A stretch of DNA of 42,976 nucleotides from Butyrivibrio sp. (GCA_017413105.1 JAFPVA010000298.1:1-42976); one strand, 5' to 3'; positions 7,184 to 16,114 are shown, counted from the stretch's first letter. Notes: generated by a model not told the origin, from the sequence alone. Numbers and translations are program-made.

Positions 7184-9103
7184 TTAATTCCCGGTTGATG
7201 CCGACGCTGTACTGGCGGCATCACTTACCTCCTCGCTGTTATTTTTTCCTGTTTCCCCTTCGGCAGCATTATCGTCAGTATTCTTCCCTGAGGTATCCGT
7301 AGAAGCCTCAGTAGAAGTACTGCCCTCTGCTGTCCCGGACGTATTGTCTTTACTACCTTCCGAAGCTCCTTCGGTGGAACTATCTGATGGCTTATCCGTT
7401 GACCCCTCCGTGGAACTCTCTGACGGTTTATCAGTAGAACCTTCAGTGGAACTCTCTGAAGGACTGTCTTTCTGCTCCTCGTCAGGAGTCTTGGATGTGT
7501 CATCCTTAGTTGCATCGGACTCTGTATCTTTGGTGGTTGCCTCAGATGCAGGATCTGTCTTTTCCTTGTCTTTTTCTTTCTCTTTTTCCTTCTCTTTGTC
7601 CTTATCCTTGTCAGTACCGGAATCTGATGAAGGTTCCTCTGACTTTATCTTTACAAGGTTAGGGAATTTATAGCTCAGATCTGACTCTTCCGTATCGATA
7701 TGGATCCTGTAGCTCTTAGTCTCATATCCATCCTTGCGGACAATGACCTCATGATTTCCTGAAATCTTTGTAGTGCTTGCGGGAGCCATTCCAAGGTAGC
7801 TTCCGTCAAAGTATATCTCTGCACCATTTGGTTCATCAATGTAGATCTTATAGCCGTTAATGACCTGATTCCTGGCACTGGTTGAGTTGCCGCTAATAAC
7901 CTCCACCGCCTGAGTTGAAGCAGTTGTGGCTGCTGCCGCGCTCTGGGAACTGTTGGCGCTTACAGTCTCTTTTTCCTTGGTGGAGCTTTCGCTGCTTGAA
8001 TCGGTCTTAGCTTCACTGGACGAAGTTGTAGCTGCTGCCTCGGCAGTACTCTCCTCACTGGAAGCTTCGCTTGATGAATCATCCTCAGTCTTTTCAAGTT
8101 CTATAGAGATCACCGATTTAGGGGTTCCCACCTTGAGATATTTGGTCTGGGTCTCATAGCCATCCGCCATTATCTTTAAGTTGTGATAGCCATACTGAAC
8201 CGTCTGGGGCACACCGGTCAGCATTCTGGTGCCATCCACAAATACTTCCGCCGTATCCGGAGTGATCTCAAAGGTCACAAGGCCCTCTTTAGCTCTGGCG
8301 ATCGATACATTACTGGTATCGATAACTGTTTCCTGATTGCGGCTTATGTTGACTTTAGCCTGATAATTTGCTCCATTTCCGATGATCTGAAGATTATAAT
8401 CTCCCTCCGGCGCGCTAAGGAGCATATTGGGGGAAATCTTGTGTATCACCGCATTGTCCAGTTCAAGCCATGCCCCTACAAGGCTCTGGTTCTCTACAAC
8501 ATCCGAGGAAAGACTTACATATCCGTGGCCACTTGTCACCACCACGCTGTAAATATCTTTTCCCACGCCGCTGACAGCAACTGAGTCTGTGGAAAGAACG
8601 TCCTCTGCCAGAGCAGGTTTGTCCTCGCAAAGCACCATGGTTCTGGGATCGATCTTATAAATCGAACCCTTTACCACCGCTGTTCCATCATTTCTTACCA
8701 GATCATGGTCCCTAGTGCTGTCTATGTACCAGGCATCCTTTGATATATTCAGCGTAGTGATTGTCTTCGCACTCTTTAAAAAAGTAACATCGACTATCTG
8801 TCCGGGCTCTAAGAGCCTTGCCGACATGGCACTTCCGTACAGATCATACATCATGCTGGTATTGTCATAACTTAAGGTATAGGTCTTTCCTGTAGCATGA
8901 TTCTTAAATCTTATGAGTCTGTTTTCCGTATCCACCGACCGTATTGTTGCAGTGTCTGCGGAATCGTATTTTCCCAGCATGGAAATGTTCACCTTGCCGA
9001 TGGGAGTAGTGGCATAAGCCCTAATTCCCTGGGAGGTGACCCCCATAGAAAGTGCAATCACGATTGCCAAAATGACTTTCCCGATTTTCTTAGTTTTTTT
9101 CAC
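7184..9103 (-). CDS. Secreted PEGA-domain protein with acidic/serine-rich tail
   Basis: The product has about 639 residues. A basic N-terminus and hydrophobic stretch (about 7-25) end at a likely signal peptidase site, AYA/TT near residue 31. The middle part (about 35-270) is a beta-rich region of unknown type. Two PEGA-type repeats follow, one around 275-330 and one around 425-475, each with a 'VDG or FDG ... DGYET' pattern. The C-terminal 165 residues are low complexity: a Lys/Glu/Asp tract, then three 12-residue repeats of the type SSTEGSTDKPSE. There is no sortase signal or C-terminal membrane anchor. PEGA domains are usually found in surface proteins, but their function is unclear. The GTG at 9103 has an AGAGGA site 5 bases away; a GTG at 9121 would add six residues. 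It sits between cca and rqcP in a housekeeping operon. Confidence 0.8.
   Translation of the reverse strand: MKKTKKIGKVILAIVIALSMGVTSQGIRAYATTPIGKVNISMLGKYDSADTATIRSVDTENRLIRFKNHATGKTYTLSYDNTSMMYDLYGSAMSARLLEPGQIVDVTFLKSAKTITTLNISKDAWYIDSTRDHDLVRNDGTAVVKGSIYKIDPRTMVLCEDKPALAEDVLSTDSVAVSGVGKDIYSVVVTSGHGYVSLSSDVVENQSLVGAWLELDNAVIHKISPNMLLSAPEGDYNLQIIGNGANYQAKVNISRNQETVIDTSNVSIARAKEGLVTFEITPDTAEVFVDGTRMLTGVPQTVQYGYHNLKIMADGYETQTKYLKVGTPKSVISIELEKTEDDSSSEASSEESTAEAAATTSSSEAKTDSSSESSTKEKETVSANSSQSAAAATTASTQAVEVISGNSTSARNQVINGYKIYIDEPNGAEIYFDGSYLGMAPASTTKISGNHEVIVRKDGYETKSYRIHIDTEESDLSYKFPNLVKIKSEEPSSDSGTDKDKDKEKEKEKEKDKEKTDPASEATTKDTESDATKDDTSKTPDEEQKDSPSESSTEGSTDKPSESSTEGSTDKPSDSSTEGASEGSKDNTSGTAEGSTSTEASTDTSGKNTDDNAAEGETGKNNSEEVSDAASTASASTGN
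7371..7465. repeat. 36-bp tandem repeat inside the PEGA gene
   Basis: Three consecutive units of 36, 36 and about 23 bases share the pattern TC(g/c/a)GTGGAACT(a/c)TCTGA. They encode the SSTEGSTDKPSE repeat of the secreted tail and may vary in copy number by slippage. Confidence 0.8.
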
Positions 9104-10463
9104 AATTATCCTCTTTTTCACCCATCCCTAGATATTTATCTCTTAGGCGCTCCGGCTCTAGCAAATACTCTCTGCTGTTGTGTTCAGGATTGTCCAAAAC
9201 ATCCATCAGCATCGCATTAAGTACGCTTCCTATCTGCTTTCCGGGTGTTATCCCCTTTTCTATCAGGTCCTTTCCGTTGACCTTAAGGTCACTCAAGGTA
9301 ACACAGTCTTTTCTCGCAATGATCTCCTCGTAAATCTTTTTGGTATCCTCTATCAGTTTTAACTTATCATCTCTCTGGTAATCGCTCTGGGCAAGGGTAT
9401 CCGCCTCCCTTACTTCCATGAGCAGCGGAAAATCCTCGGCTCCTACCCGGTTTATAGCTCTTCTGACATTACTCTCCTTAGCAGGAAATCTCTCATCGTG
9501 ATATCTTATGAGATTGCAGACCTGGTCCATGGTCTTTCTGTCAAACTTAAGCCTTCTGAAAACATCCCTGGCCACCTCAACGCTCGTAATCTGATGCCCG
9601 TAAAAATGGCTGGTGCCTTTATCATCCACGCTGAGAACCTGCGGCTTCCCAATGTCATGCAAGAGCATGGTAAGGCGCAAAACCTTATCCGGCCTGATAT
9701 TAAGCATGGACTGAATGATATGCTCGCCTACGGAAAAAGCATGATGAACGTTATTCTGCTCTGTTTTCATGCATTCATCAAACTCCGGCAGGATAACCTT
9801 TGTAATACCAAGCTCATAGGCAAGACGTATCATATCCGGATGATCCGACACAAGGAGCTTTACCAGCTCCACCTGAATCCTCTCTGCACTGATCTTCTCT
9901 AAGGTAGGCGCCAGTTCTTTTATCGCCGCCTTTGTTTCATCCTCAATGGAATAACCAAGCTGAGCCGCAAATCTTATTGCCCTCATTATCCTTAAGGCAT
10001 CCTCTGAAAACCGCTCCCTTGGCTCTCCGACACATCTTATGACCTTCTGCTCAAGGTCTTCTATTCCGCCAAACTTATCTATAAGCCCCTCTTCCTCGTT
10101 ATAGGCCATGGCATTTATGGTAAAATCCCTTCGCTTCATGTCCTCAACAAGGCTTTTGGTAAAAGTAACTTCGCTGGGGTGCCTGTTGTCCTCATATTTA
10201 CCATCGACACGGTAGGTGGTAACCTCATATCCCTCTTTTCCAAACATAACTGTAACTGTTCCGTGTTCGATCCCTGTGTCAATTGTTCTTCCGAAAAGCT
10301 TTTTTATATCAGCGGGAACCGCATTTGTCGTTATATCCCAGTCCCCGGGTTCTCTGCCAAGCATCGCATCTCTAACACAGCCGCCTACGACATAGGCTTC
10401 ATAGCCGGCCTGATGCATGGTGTCCAGTATCTTTTTTGCATTATTAGGTAAAATTATCCTCAT
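9090..10463 (-). CDS. cca: CCA tRNA nucleotidyltransferase
   Basis: This 457-residue class II enzyme adds or repairs the 3' CCA end of tRNAs without a template. The head domain shows GGCVRDAML (27-35) and the catalytic DWD (41-43), followed by RRDFTINAMAYN and RFSEDALRIMRAIRFA. After the neck/body domain there is an HD-type metal-dependent domain (LTMLLHDIGKP and a later YHDERF), as in other long Clostridial CCA enzymes. It is the first gene of the leftward operon and its end overlaps the next gene by 14 bases. There is no ribosome binding site before the ATG; instead a -10 box ends 6 bases upstream, which suggests a leaderless message. Confidence 0.95.
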   Translation of the reverse strand: MRIILPNNAKKILDTMHQAGYEAYVVGGCVRDAMLGREPGDWDITTNAVPADIKKLFGRTIDTGIEHGTVTVMFGKEGYEVTTYRVDGKYEDNRHPSEVTFTKSLVEDMKRRDFTINAMAYNEEEGLIDKFGGIEDLEQKVIRCVGEPRERFSEDALRIMRAIRFAAQLGYSIEDETKAAIKELAPTLEKISAERIQVELVKLLVSDHPDMIRLAYELGITKVILPEFDECMKTEQNNVHHAFSVGEHIIQSMLNIRPDKVLRLTMLLHDIGKPQVLSVDDKGTSHFYGHQITSVEVARDVFRRLKFDRKTMDQVCNLIRYHDERFPAKESNVRRAINRVGAEDFPLLMEVREADTLAQSDYQRDDKLKLIEDTKKIYEEIIARKDCVTLSDLKVNGKDLIEKGITPGKQIGSVLNAMLMDVLDNPEHNSREYLLEPERLRDKYLGMGEKEDNCEKN

Positions 10464-10469
10464 ACCACA

Positions 10470-10498
10470 ATAATAGCCTAAAGAAAAGCTGTTTACAA
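10470..10498 (-). promoter_or_regulatory. Promoter of the cca operon
   Basis: On the minus strand TTGTAA (10493-10498) and TATTAT (10470-10475) are separated by exactly 17 bases. The -10 box ends 6 bases before the cca ATG, so transcription would begin at or next to the start codon. Confidence 0.7.
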
Positions 10499-10564
10499 TA
10501 ATTTAACTGTCCATTTTTAGCTATTGGACGTATACTTAATGTATGAAATTATGAGGACTTTAGT

Positions 10565-12289
10565 ATGAAATTTTGGAAACTACCAAAGTTGTTTGTTCTG
10601 GTACTGGTCCTTGCCCTGCTAATTGTTCTGTTTTTTATCATTTCGGGCGCCAATAACGAAATTCAACGAACCCAGTCCTCCGTGGTAAGCTTAGACGACG
10701 GATGGACACTGGTACGCAATGGACAAACGACCAAAAACTTTGATATTTCTACTAAAGATGTTGGCACCATCAAAGATCTTGAAGTAGTCAGACTGTCCCA
10801 TGTCCTTGAGGATATAGGGTTTGATAATCCATGCCTTTGTTTCTATACTACTCACACTCTGGTTAATGTTTATCTGGACGATGAGCTTATCTACGAATTC
10901 GGAAAGGATTTCCGTGAAAACGACAACAGTATCCCAAAGAAGCATCATTATCTTTCCCTGGGAGCCTCTTATGCCGGCAGGACTCTGACTCTGGAGCTGA
11001 TTGGTGGTCACAGTTCCACTTTCTCCGGCCTCTATTACGTATATCTTGGGAAAAGATCTGATATCCTGACGAATGTATTGTCCCATTCCTGGCTGGCGCT
11101 CATTACGGGAATGTTCCTTTTTACTCTGGGAGTCCTTCTTATCATTCTTTCTCCCTACCTGTTCCTGTATAACAACAATGACCTCAGGATCTTTTTCAGT
11201 GGTCTCATTTCTCTTATGCTGGCCATTTATATCCTTGCCTTTCACGGCATATTTGACGCCTTCATAAACAACAGCCTTCTCAACACAGTCCTGGAGTATG
11301 CTGCTCTTTATAATGTTCCGACTGCAGTTGTTGGATACTTCATGTCCAATTTTACCGGCAAGACCCGAAAAGTATTTATGGGAATATTCTTTTTCGACAT
11401 ATTCCTGTTCCTGTCTTCTCTTATCCTGCATTTCTCCCATATCTCGAGATTATCTGACTTTACTATCGTTTTACATATTGTCGCCGGAGTGGAAGGCGTT
11501 TTTTCTATTTACATAATAATCAAAAATTACATTAACAACAGAAAAGAAGTGTCCCCCCACTCTCATACGTCGGACGATATCTTTATCATCGGTCTGATTT
11601 CTTTTATACTGCTCTCCACAATCGATATTGTGAAATACAACTTTTTTATATACGTGTCCAAAACAGCAAGCACCAGTTCTTCCATACGAGGCTTCACACT
11701 TGGCGCACTGATATTTGTGACTTTACTTCTGCTTAGCTATTTCTTTTACAATATATCCAGTTCAAACATCGCTGCCATGCAGAGCCGCATCATAAACATT
11801 GCCTATACCGACGCTCTGACAGGGCTTTCCAACAGAGCCCGCTGCGAACAGATGCTTGAGACTCTGACAGAAGAGCACGGTACCTATGCTATAGTCAGCC
11901 TTGATCTTAACTGGTTAAAAAAGGTAAATGATACCCTCGGACATCACGAAGGAGACCGTCTGCTTACCGGATTTTCTACAATCCTCACGGATTGCTTTTG
12001 GGATGCAAACCTTATAGGGCGCATGGGCGGTGATGAATTCATCGTCATCCTCATGGAAGAAAGAAGCGTCAATGTAACCAAGAGACTTCACGAATTATAT
12101 ATCATGATAAATGATTGGAATTACAAAGAAAAACATTTCATATACTCTGCAGCCTATGGTTATGCCTACAGCTATGAAGTGCCAAACGGCTCTGCAAAAG
12201 AAGTATATATGCTGGCCGACAACAGAATGTATGAGATGAAGCGTGAACAGCACGAACACGAAGGCAAGGAGGTATTTGCGGATGCGTAG
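10565..12289 (+). CDS. Membrane diguanylate cyclase (GGDEF), first of a tandem pair
   Basis: This 574-residue protein has one membrane helix at about 8-28, an extracytoplasmic beta-rich region to about 175, and a run of roughly seven predicted membrane helices to about 400. This resembles 7TM sensor (7TMR-DISM-like) receptors. A cytoplasmic GGDEF domain follows, with the motif GGDEF at 488-492 and TDALTGLSNRA near its start, so it should make cyclic di-GMP from two GTP. The product-inhibition I-site (RxxD five residues before GGDEF) is absent. A GAGG site lies 8 bases before the ATG. Its 3' end overlaps the next gene, a paralog with the same design. The signal sensed is unknown. Confidence 0.88.
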   Translation: MKFWKLPKLFVLVLVLALLIVLFFIISGANNEIQRTQSSVVSLDDGWTLVRNGQTTKNFDISTKDVGTIKDLEVVRLSHVLEDIGFDNPCLCFYTTHTLVNVYLDDELIYEFGKDFRENDNSIPKKHHYLSLGASYAGRTLTLELIGGHSSTFSGLYYVYLGKRSDILTNVLSHSWLALITGMFLFTLGVLLIILSPYLFLYNNNDLRIFFSGLISLMLAIYILAFHGIFDAFINNSLLNTVLEYAALYNVPTAVVGYFMSNFTGKTRKVFMGIFFFDIFLFLSSLILHFSHISRLSDFTIVLHIVAGVEGVFSIYIIIKNYINNRKEVSPHSHTSDDIFIIGLISFILLSTIDIVKYNFFIYVSKTASTSSSIRGFTLGALIFVTLLLLSYFFYNISSSNIAAMQSRIINIAYTDALTGLSNRARCEQMLETLTEEHGTYAIVSLDLNWLKKVNDTLGHHEGDRLLTGFSTILTDCFWDANLIGRMGGDEFIVILMEERSVNVTKRLHELYIMINDWNYKEKHFIYSAAYGYAYSYEVPNGSAKEVYMLADNRMYEMKREQHEHEGKEVFADA

Positions 12290-13964
12290 AGCACTTTCTT
12301 TCCTTGGCTTTGCTCTCTTAATATTTGTAGCGATCTCCTTCAGCCTGCATTTCCTCTTCAAGTTCGTTCCGGTTTACCCCGTACAGAAACTGGAAAAAGG
12401 CTGGACCGTTATCTATCACAACGAGCAGTATATCAACACAAATCTTGAAAGGCTGAGCAATCAGCTCAACACTTCTTTTTCAAAGGGAGATACCATCACC
12501 TTAAACCTCGATAAATCTGTGAATTATTCCGAGGTTCCTTTTCCGTACCTTATTTTCAAGACACAGTTCTGTGGCTACCGTGTTTATTTGGATGGCAAGC
12601 TTATTGCCAGTGAAAATTCCGATGGCTTTTTTGACAATAAATTCGTCGGCACTTCATATCATCAGATTCCTCTTCCTAAAGAGCTAAGTGGTAAAAAACT
12701 GTCAATAAAGCTGTTTGTCACCGAAAACAATACCCGTGTAGATCTCATGTCCCCGGTTATTGGGGACTATGATGATGTATACCGCTCATTGCTTCACCCA
12801 ACACTATATCCGGCCTTTACCGGCGTATTTATGATATTGTTTGGCATCATATTTCTTCTGATATCGCTTTTCTTCTATGTGCGATCTTCCGGTGTTGCGC
12901 CTCAGGTGCTGACTTCTCTTCTGAGCATATCTCTTGGAATATGGATCGTAACAAGCTACGACAGCCTTGATTTTGTCATGTCTCCTTCTATAGCAACCAC
13001 TATAGAGTATTTATCAATGTTCTCATTCCTGCCGCTGATATATCTGCTTATAAGCAGTCTCCATAAAAGATATAACAACATGGTCATCATGTTCCTTGCT
13101 TATACCAGTACAGCCTTCGAAATCCTGTTTTACATTCTTCATAAATTGGATATGGTCCATATCAATCAATTCCAAAAGCCCTTCTTTTTCATGTCAATAA
13201 TGGGCTTTATCATGTTGTTTATCTATGCTTACAAAGATTTTAAGGTAAAGAGAAGAAATTCGTCCACAGTCATTCTTATGGTTGGTCTTTTAGTTCTTTC
13301 GCTTTGCCTGCTCTCCTATGTTTTTGTATCCATTTCAAAGTCCGTAGTTGACTATAGACAAAGCCCAATATTATGCTTCCTTATACCTTCAGGCTGTCTG
13401 TTCTTTGTAATTACCCAGCTGCTAAATCATTTCATTTTCATGACACGATCCTTTGCCCAAAGAGATGAATATCTATCTCTGACAAAGATTGCCTACGTGG
13501 ACAACTTAACAGGCGTTCCAAACAGGGCAAGCTGCGATTCCAAACTGGCAGAGATAGATGATACCGAAGATGATTTCTGCATTTTAAGCCTTGACCTCAA
13601 TGGCCTGAAGGAAGTAAATGATAATGCCGGTCATCCCGCAGGGGATCGCCTGCTAAAATCCTTCTCCGCTGCGCTTCTCGAAGTTTTCAGTTCCAAGGGG
13701 GATTGCTTCAGGGTTGGCGGTGACGAATTTATCGTAGTCTTTTCGAAAATTGAAGCATCAGAACTTGACCTTTTGATAAAAGAGCTTGAAGCTCGCCTGA
13801 AAAAGCTGGACGAAGAAGATCCTGAGATCAATCACAGCGTATCCTACGGATACTGCTTCCGCTCCGAAACCCTTGAAAACGATACTCATTCAGTCCAGAT
13901 GCTGGCGGATGCCCGCATGTATGAGTTTAAACGACGCTTCTACAGTCACATGACAAGGATCTGA
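12282..13964 (+). CDS. Membrane diguanylate cyclase (GGDEF), second of a tandem pair
   Basis: This 560-residue protein has the same layout as the preceding one: an N-terminal helix, an extracytoplasmic domain (about 35-180), multiple membrane helices (about 185-385) and a C-terminal GGDEF domain. GGDEF is at 479-483, with YVDNLTGVPNRAS near the domain start. The I-site is also missing. A reading frame from 12243 exists, but the ATG at 12282 has AAGGAGG nine bases upstream, so it is the likely start; it overlaps the upstream stop by 8 bases, pointing to coupled translation. The pair looks like an old duplication that has diverged most in the extracellular part. A strong terminator follows. Confidence 0.88.
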   Translation: MRRALSFLGFALLIFVAISFSLHFLFKFVPVYPVQKLEKGWTVIYHNEQYINTNLERLSNQLNTSFSKGDTITLNLDKSVNYSEVPFPYLIFKTQFCGYRVYLDGKLIASENSDGFFDNKFVGTSYHQIPLPKELSGKKLSIKLFVTENNTRVDLMSPVIGDYDDVYRSLLHPTLYPAFTGVFMILFGIIFLLISLFFYVRSSGVAPQVLTSLLSISLGIWIVTSYDSLDFVMSPSIATTIEYLSMFSFLPLIYLLISSLHKRYNNMVIMFLAYTSTAFEILFYILHKLDMVHINQFQKPFFFMSIMGFIMLFIYAYKDFKVKRRNSSTVILMVGLLVLSLCLLSYVFVSISKSVVDYRQSPILCFLIPSGCLFFVITQLLNHFIFMTRSFAQRDEYLSLTKIAYVDNLTGVPNRASCDSKLAEIDDTEDDFCILSLDLNGLKEVNDNAGHPAGDRLLKSFSAALLEVFSSKGDCFRVGGDEFIVVFSKIEASELDLLIKELEARLKKLDEEDPEINHSVSYGYCFRSETLENDTHSVQMLADARMYEFKRRFYSHMTRI

Positions 13965-14014
13965 GATCGAGACTGACTCCTACCCCATTAGCCTACATAT
14001 CTTGTGCAACAAAA

Positions 14015-14075
14015 ATACCGACCTCCCGAAAGATAGATTTTGGATCTACCTTTTCGAGGGTCGGTATATTTTTTA
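14015..14075. terminator. Bidirectional terminator between the GGDEF genes and proS
   Basis: A 9-bp stem ATACCGACC/GGTCGGTAT encloses a second stem (CGAAAG..TAGAT/ATCTA..TTTTCG) and is followed on the plus strand by ATTTTTTA. On the minus strand it ends in ATTTTTG. It can serve both the rightward GGDEF pair and leftward proS. Confidence 0.88.
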
Positions 14076-14144
14076 TATCTGCAAAATATTCCTCAATACC
14101 TTCATGTCATTAACATAAGTGGTTTTCTGTTCCGCGGCACGAAA

Positions 14145-15578
14145 TCAATATGCTCTGCCCCAGTAAACCATCTTTGTTGCAGGCTTTCCACAAACAACGC
14201 AGGTGTCTGAGAGATTATCCTGCTCAAATGGAATACAACGGCTGGTTACATTGTACTCTTCCTTGATCTTGTCCTCACATTCGCGGCATCCGCACCACAT
14301 AGCCTTTACAAAGCCCTTTGTTTCCTTGAAGGCTTCTGTAAATTCTTCCTTGTTGTGCGCCGCAAATGTATGTGCCTCAAGGTGCTTCTTTGCTCTGTCG
14401 AACATGTCTTTCTGAATCTGGTCAAGAAGCTCTCCCATCTTTGCAGGAACTTCATCTATAGCACATTCGATCTTTTCCCTTGTATCACGACGGCAAAGTA
14501 CGCACTTACCTGCCTCAAGATCCTTAGGTCCAATCTCTACTCTTACAGGAATTCCTCTCATCTCCTGCTCAGCGAACTTGAAGCCCGGTGTTCTGTCTGT
14601 ATCGTCAACCTTTACTCTGAATGCTGAAAGGCTCTCGGCAATCTTATTTGCTGCATCGAGAACGCCTTCTTTCTTCTGCTGGATAGGAATGACAACAACC
14701 TGGATTGGAGCAATCTTAGGAGGTACTACAAGGCCTGAATTATCGCCATGTACCATGATCATAGCTCCGATTGTACGGGTTGTAAGTCCCCAAGAAGTCT
14801 GACATACATAGTGAAGCTGGTTATCTTTTCCTGCGTACTGAATACCGAAGGCCTTAGCGAAACCATCACCAAAGTTGTGGCTTGTTGCGCTCTGAAGAGC
14901 ACGTCCGTCATGCATAAGTGCTTCTACAGTGTAGGTAGCCTCTGCTCCGGCGAACTTCTCTTTCTCAGTCTTCTGTCCCTTGATCACAGGAATAGCCATA
15001 TCATTCTCAAGGAAATCAGCATATACATTGAGCATCTGCTGTGTGCGAGCCTCAGCTTCTTCCATTGTTGCATGTGCTGTATGACCTTCCTGCCATAAGA
15101 ATTCACGGCTTCTGAGGAATGGTCTTGTCTCTTTTTCCCAACGAACAACGCTGCACCACTGGTTAAGAACCTGTGGAAGATCTTTGTAGGAGTGAATCTC
15201 TCCTTTATAATAATCGCAGAAAAGAGTCTCTGATGTAGGACGAACACAATATCTTTCTGTAAGTGGCTCAAGTCCGCCATGGGTTACCCATGCTACTTCC
15301 GGTGCAAAACCTTCTACGTGATCCTTCTCCTTCTGAAGAAGTGACTCAGGAATGAACATTGGAAGGTAAGCGTTCTGAACACCTGTCTCCTTAAATCTTG
15401 CATCCAGATGCTTCTGAATAAGCTCCCAGATTGCATATCCTGCAGGCTTGATTACCATACATCCCTTGATGTTGGAATAGCTAACCAGGTCAGCCTTGAT
15501 ACATACATCTGTGTACCATTGTGTGAAATCCTCATCCATGGATGTGATCTCAGCTACGAGTTTCTTGTTGTCTGCCAT
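14145..15578 (-). CDS. proS: Prolyl-tRNA synthetase, short archaeal/eukaryote-like type
   Basis: This 477-residue class II synthetase charges tRNA(Pro) with proline. It is the short form without the bacterial editing insertion. Class II motifs are visible: LPMFIPES, VRPTSET (with the TSE used for ATP and proline binding), RPFLRSREFLWQEGHTAH, and a late GLTTRTIGAMIMVHGD. The C-terminal zinc-type domain carries several cysteine pairs (GCRECEDK and CVVCGK) and ends in WGRAY, as is typical for this subclass. An AGGAG site precedes the ATG. The gene is monocistronic behind a proline T-box leader, so transcription should rise when uncharged tRNA(Pro) accumulates. Confidence 0.97.
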   Translation of the reverse strand: MADNKKLVAEITSMDEDFTQWYTDVCIKADLVSYSNIKGCMVIKPAGYAIWELIQKHLDARFKETGVQNAYLPMFIPESLLQKEKDHVEGFAPEVAWVTHGGLEPLTERYCVRPTSETLFCDYYKGEIHSYKDLPQVLNQWCSVVRWEKETRPFLRSREFLWQEGHTAHATMEEAEARTQQMLNVYADFLENDMAIPVIKGQKTEKEKFAGAEATYTVEALMHDGRALQSATSHNFGDGFAKAFGIQYAGKDNQLHYVCQTSWGLTTRTIGAMIMVHGDNSGLVVPPKIAPIQVVVIPIQQKKEGVLDAANKIAESLSAFRVKVDDTDRTPGFKFAEQEMRGIPVRVEIGPKDLEAGKCVLCRRDTREKIECAIDEVPAKMGELLDQIQKDMFDRAKKHLEAHTFAAHNKEEFTEAFKETKGFVKAMWCGCRECEDKIKEEYNVTSRCIPFEQDNLSDTCVVCGKPATKMVYWGRAY

Positions 15579-15628
15579 TTTTCTTTCTCCTTTTTATCTT
15601 CGAGTGAGGGCAAAAGATTGCTTGAAAT

Positions 15629-15736
15629 AGAATTTTGCCAGCAAAATTCTTGCGCCGAGCGCGATTGCTTCAGCAATATTATCCTTCCGCGCGAGTGTGC
15701 ATCCTCGCGGAGCGATTTAATTTCGAAGAAATTAAA
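15629..15736 (-). repeat. Cluster of five perfect or near-perfect hairpins in the proS leader
   Basis: Between the T-box terminator and the proS ribosome binding site are five consecutive short palindromes: 15629-15650 (10-bp stem AGAATTTTGC), 15652-15662 (GCGC, loop CGA), 15664-15677 (ATTGCT/AGCAAT), 15687-15710 (CCGCG.GAG/CTCGCGG) and 15716-15736 (TTTAATTTC/GAAATTAAA). The stems fill almost the whole stretch. T-box architecture does not explain them. They could be a non-coding repeat element or an mRNA-stability structure. Confidence 0.75.
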
Positions 15737-16006
15737 AAAGCCTTCGCATCCCCAGTTAAAAAGGGACCGAAGGCTTATCGGCGGTACCACCCTAATTAAA
15801 TCCCGGCGTTATGCCGTAGACTTCACTCAATTAGCACCCTTAACGCGGGATACGCTGCGCTTTTGCCAAAAGAATCAGCGGCTTCACGCAGGACTCCAAG
15901 GTAGGTTCACAGCTTTATCGTAAAGATCTCGCACCAATGATCTTCTCTCTGAGACGCATCCGCAGCTACTATTCCTCTTCAATGTCGATTGTTATTCTTT
16001 TATATT
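15734..16006 (-). promoter_or_regulatory. Proline T-box riboswitch controlling proS
   Basis: The conserved T-box sequence AGGGTGGTACCGCCG is at 15779-15793 on the minus strand; its GTGG portion pairs with the free CCA end of uncharged tRNA. Stem I shows AGAGAG, GGTGCGAGATC and GAACCTACCTTGGAGT; the specifier codon CCU (proline) is the complement of 15903-15905, followed by the usual purine. The competing terminator is 15734-15776, AAGCCTTCGGTCCC against GGGATGCGAAGGCTT with a run of T. The specifier matches the gene it controls. The 536-base gene-free gap upstream of proS consists of this leader, the hairpin cluster and the promoter. Confidence 0.96.
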
Positions 16007-16012
16007 TCAATA

Positions 16013-16041
16013 ATTCTAGAGTCAAAAAATGTTATTGTCAA
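16013..16041 (-). promoter_or_regulatory. Promoter of the T-box/proS transcript
   Basis: A perfect TTGACA (16036-16041) and TAGAAT (16013-16018) are spaced by 17 bases on the minus strand and would start transcription near 16006, just before T-box stem I. Confidence 0.85.
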
Positions 16042-16114
16042 CCCTGAATATCTTTTCCGTAACTTCACGGAACTCTCTTTATAACCCTGCATATAGCAGA
16101 TGGTCCACAGCATA

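Noticed and set aside
7371-7620. Repeats in the PEGA gene considered as CRISPR-like or mobile DNA
   Set aside because: The repeats are contiguous without spacers and stay in frame as SSTEGSTDKPSE and Lys/Glu tracts, so they are protein-level low complexity.
10691-11440. Open frame of 249 codons on the minus strand across the first GGDEF gene
   Set aside because: It lies opposite a membrane protein gene; the charged, repetitive sequence is the usual complement of hydrophobic codons. No start signal.
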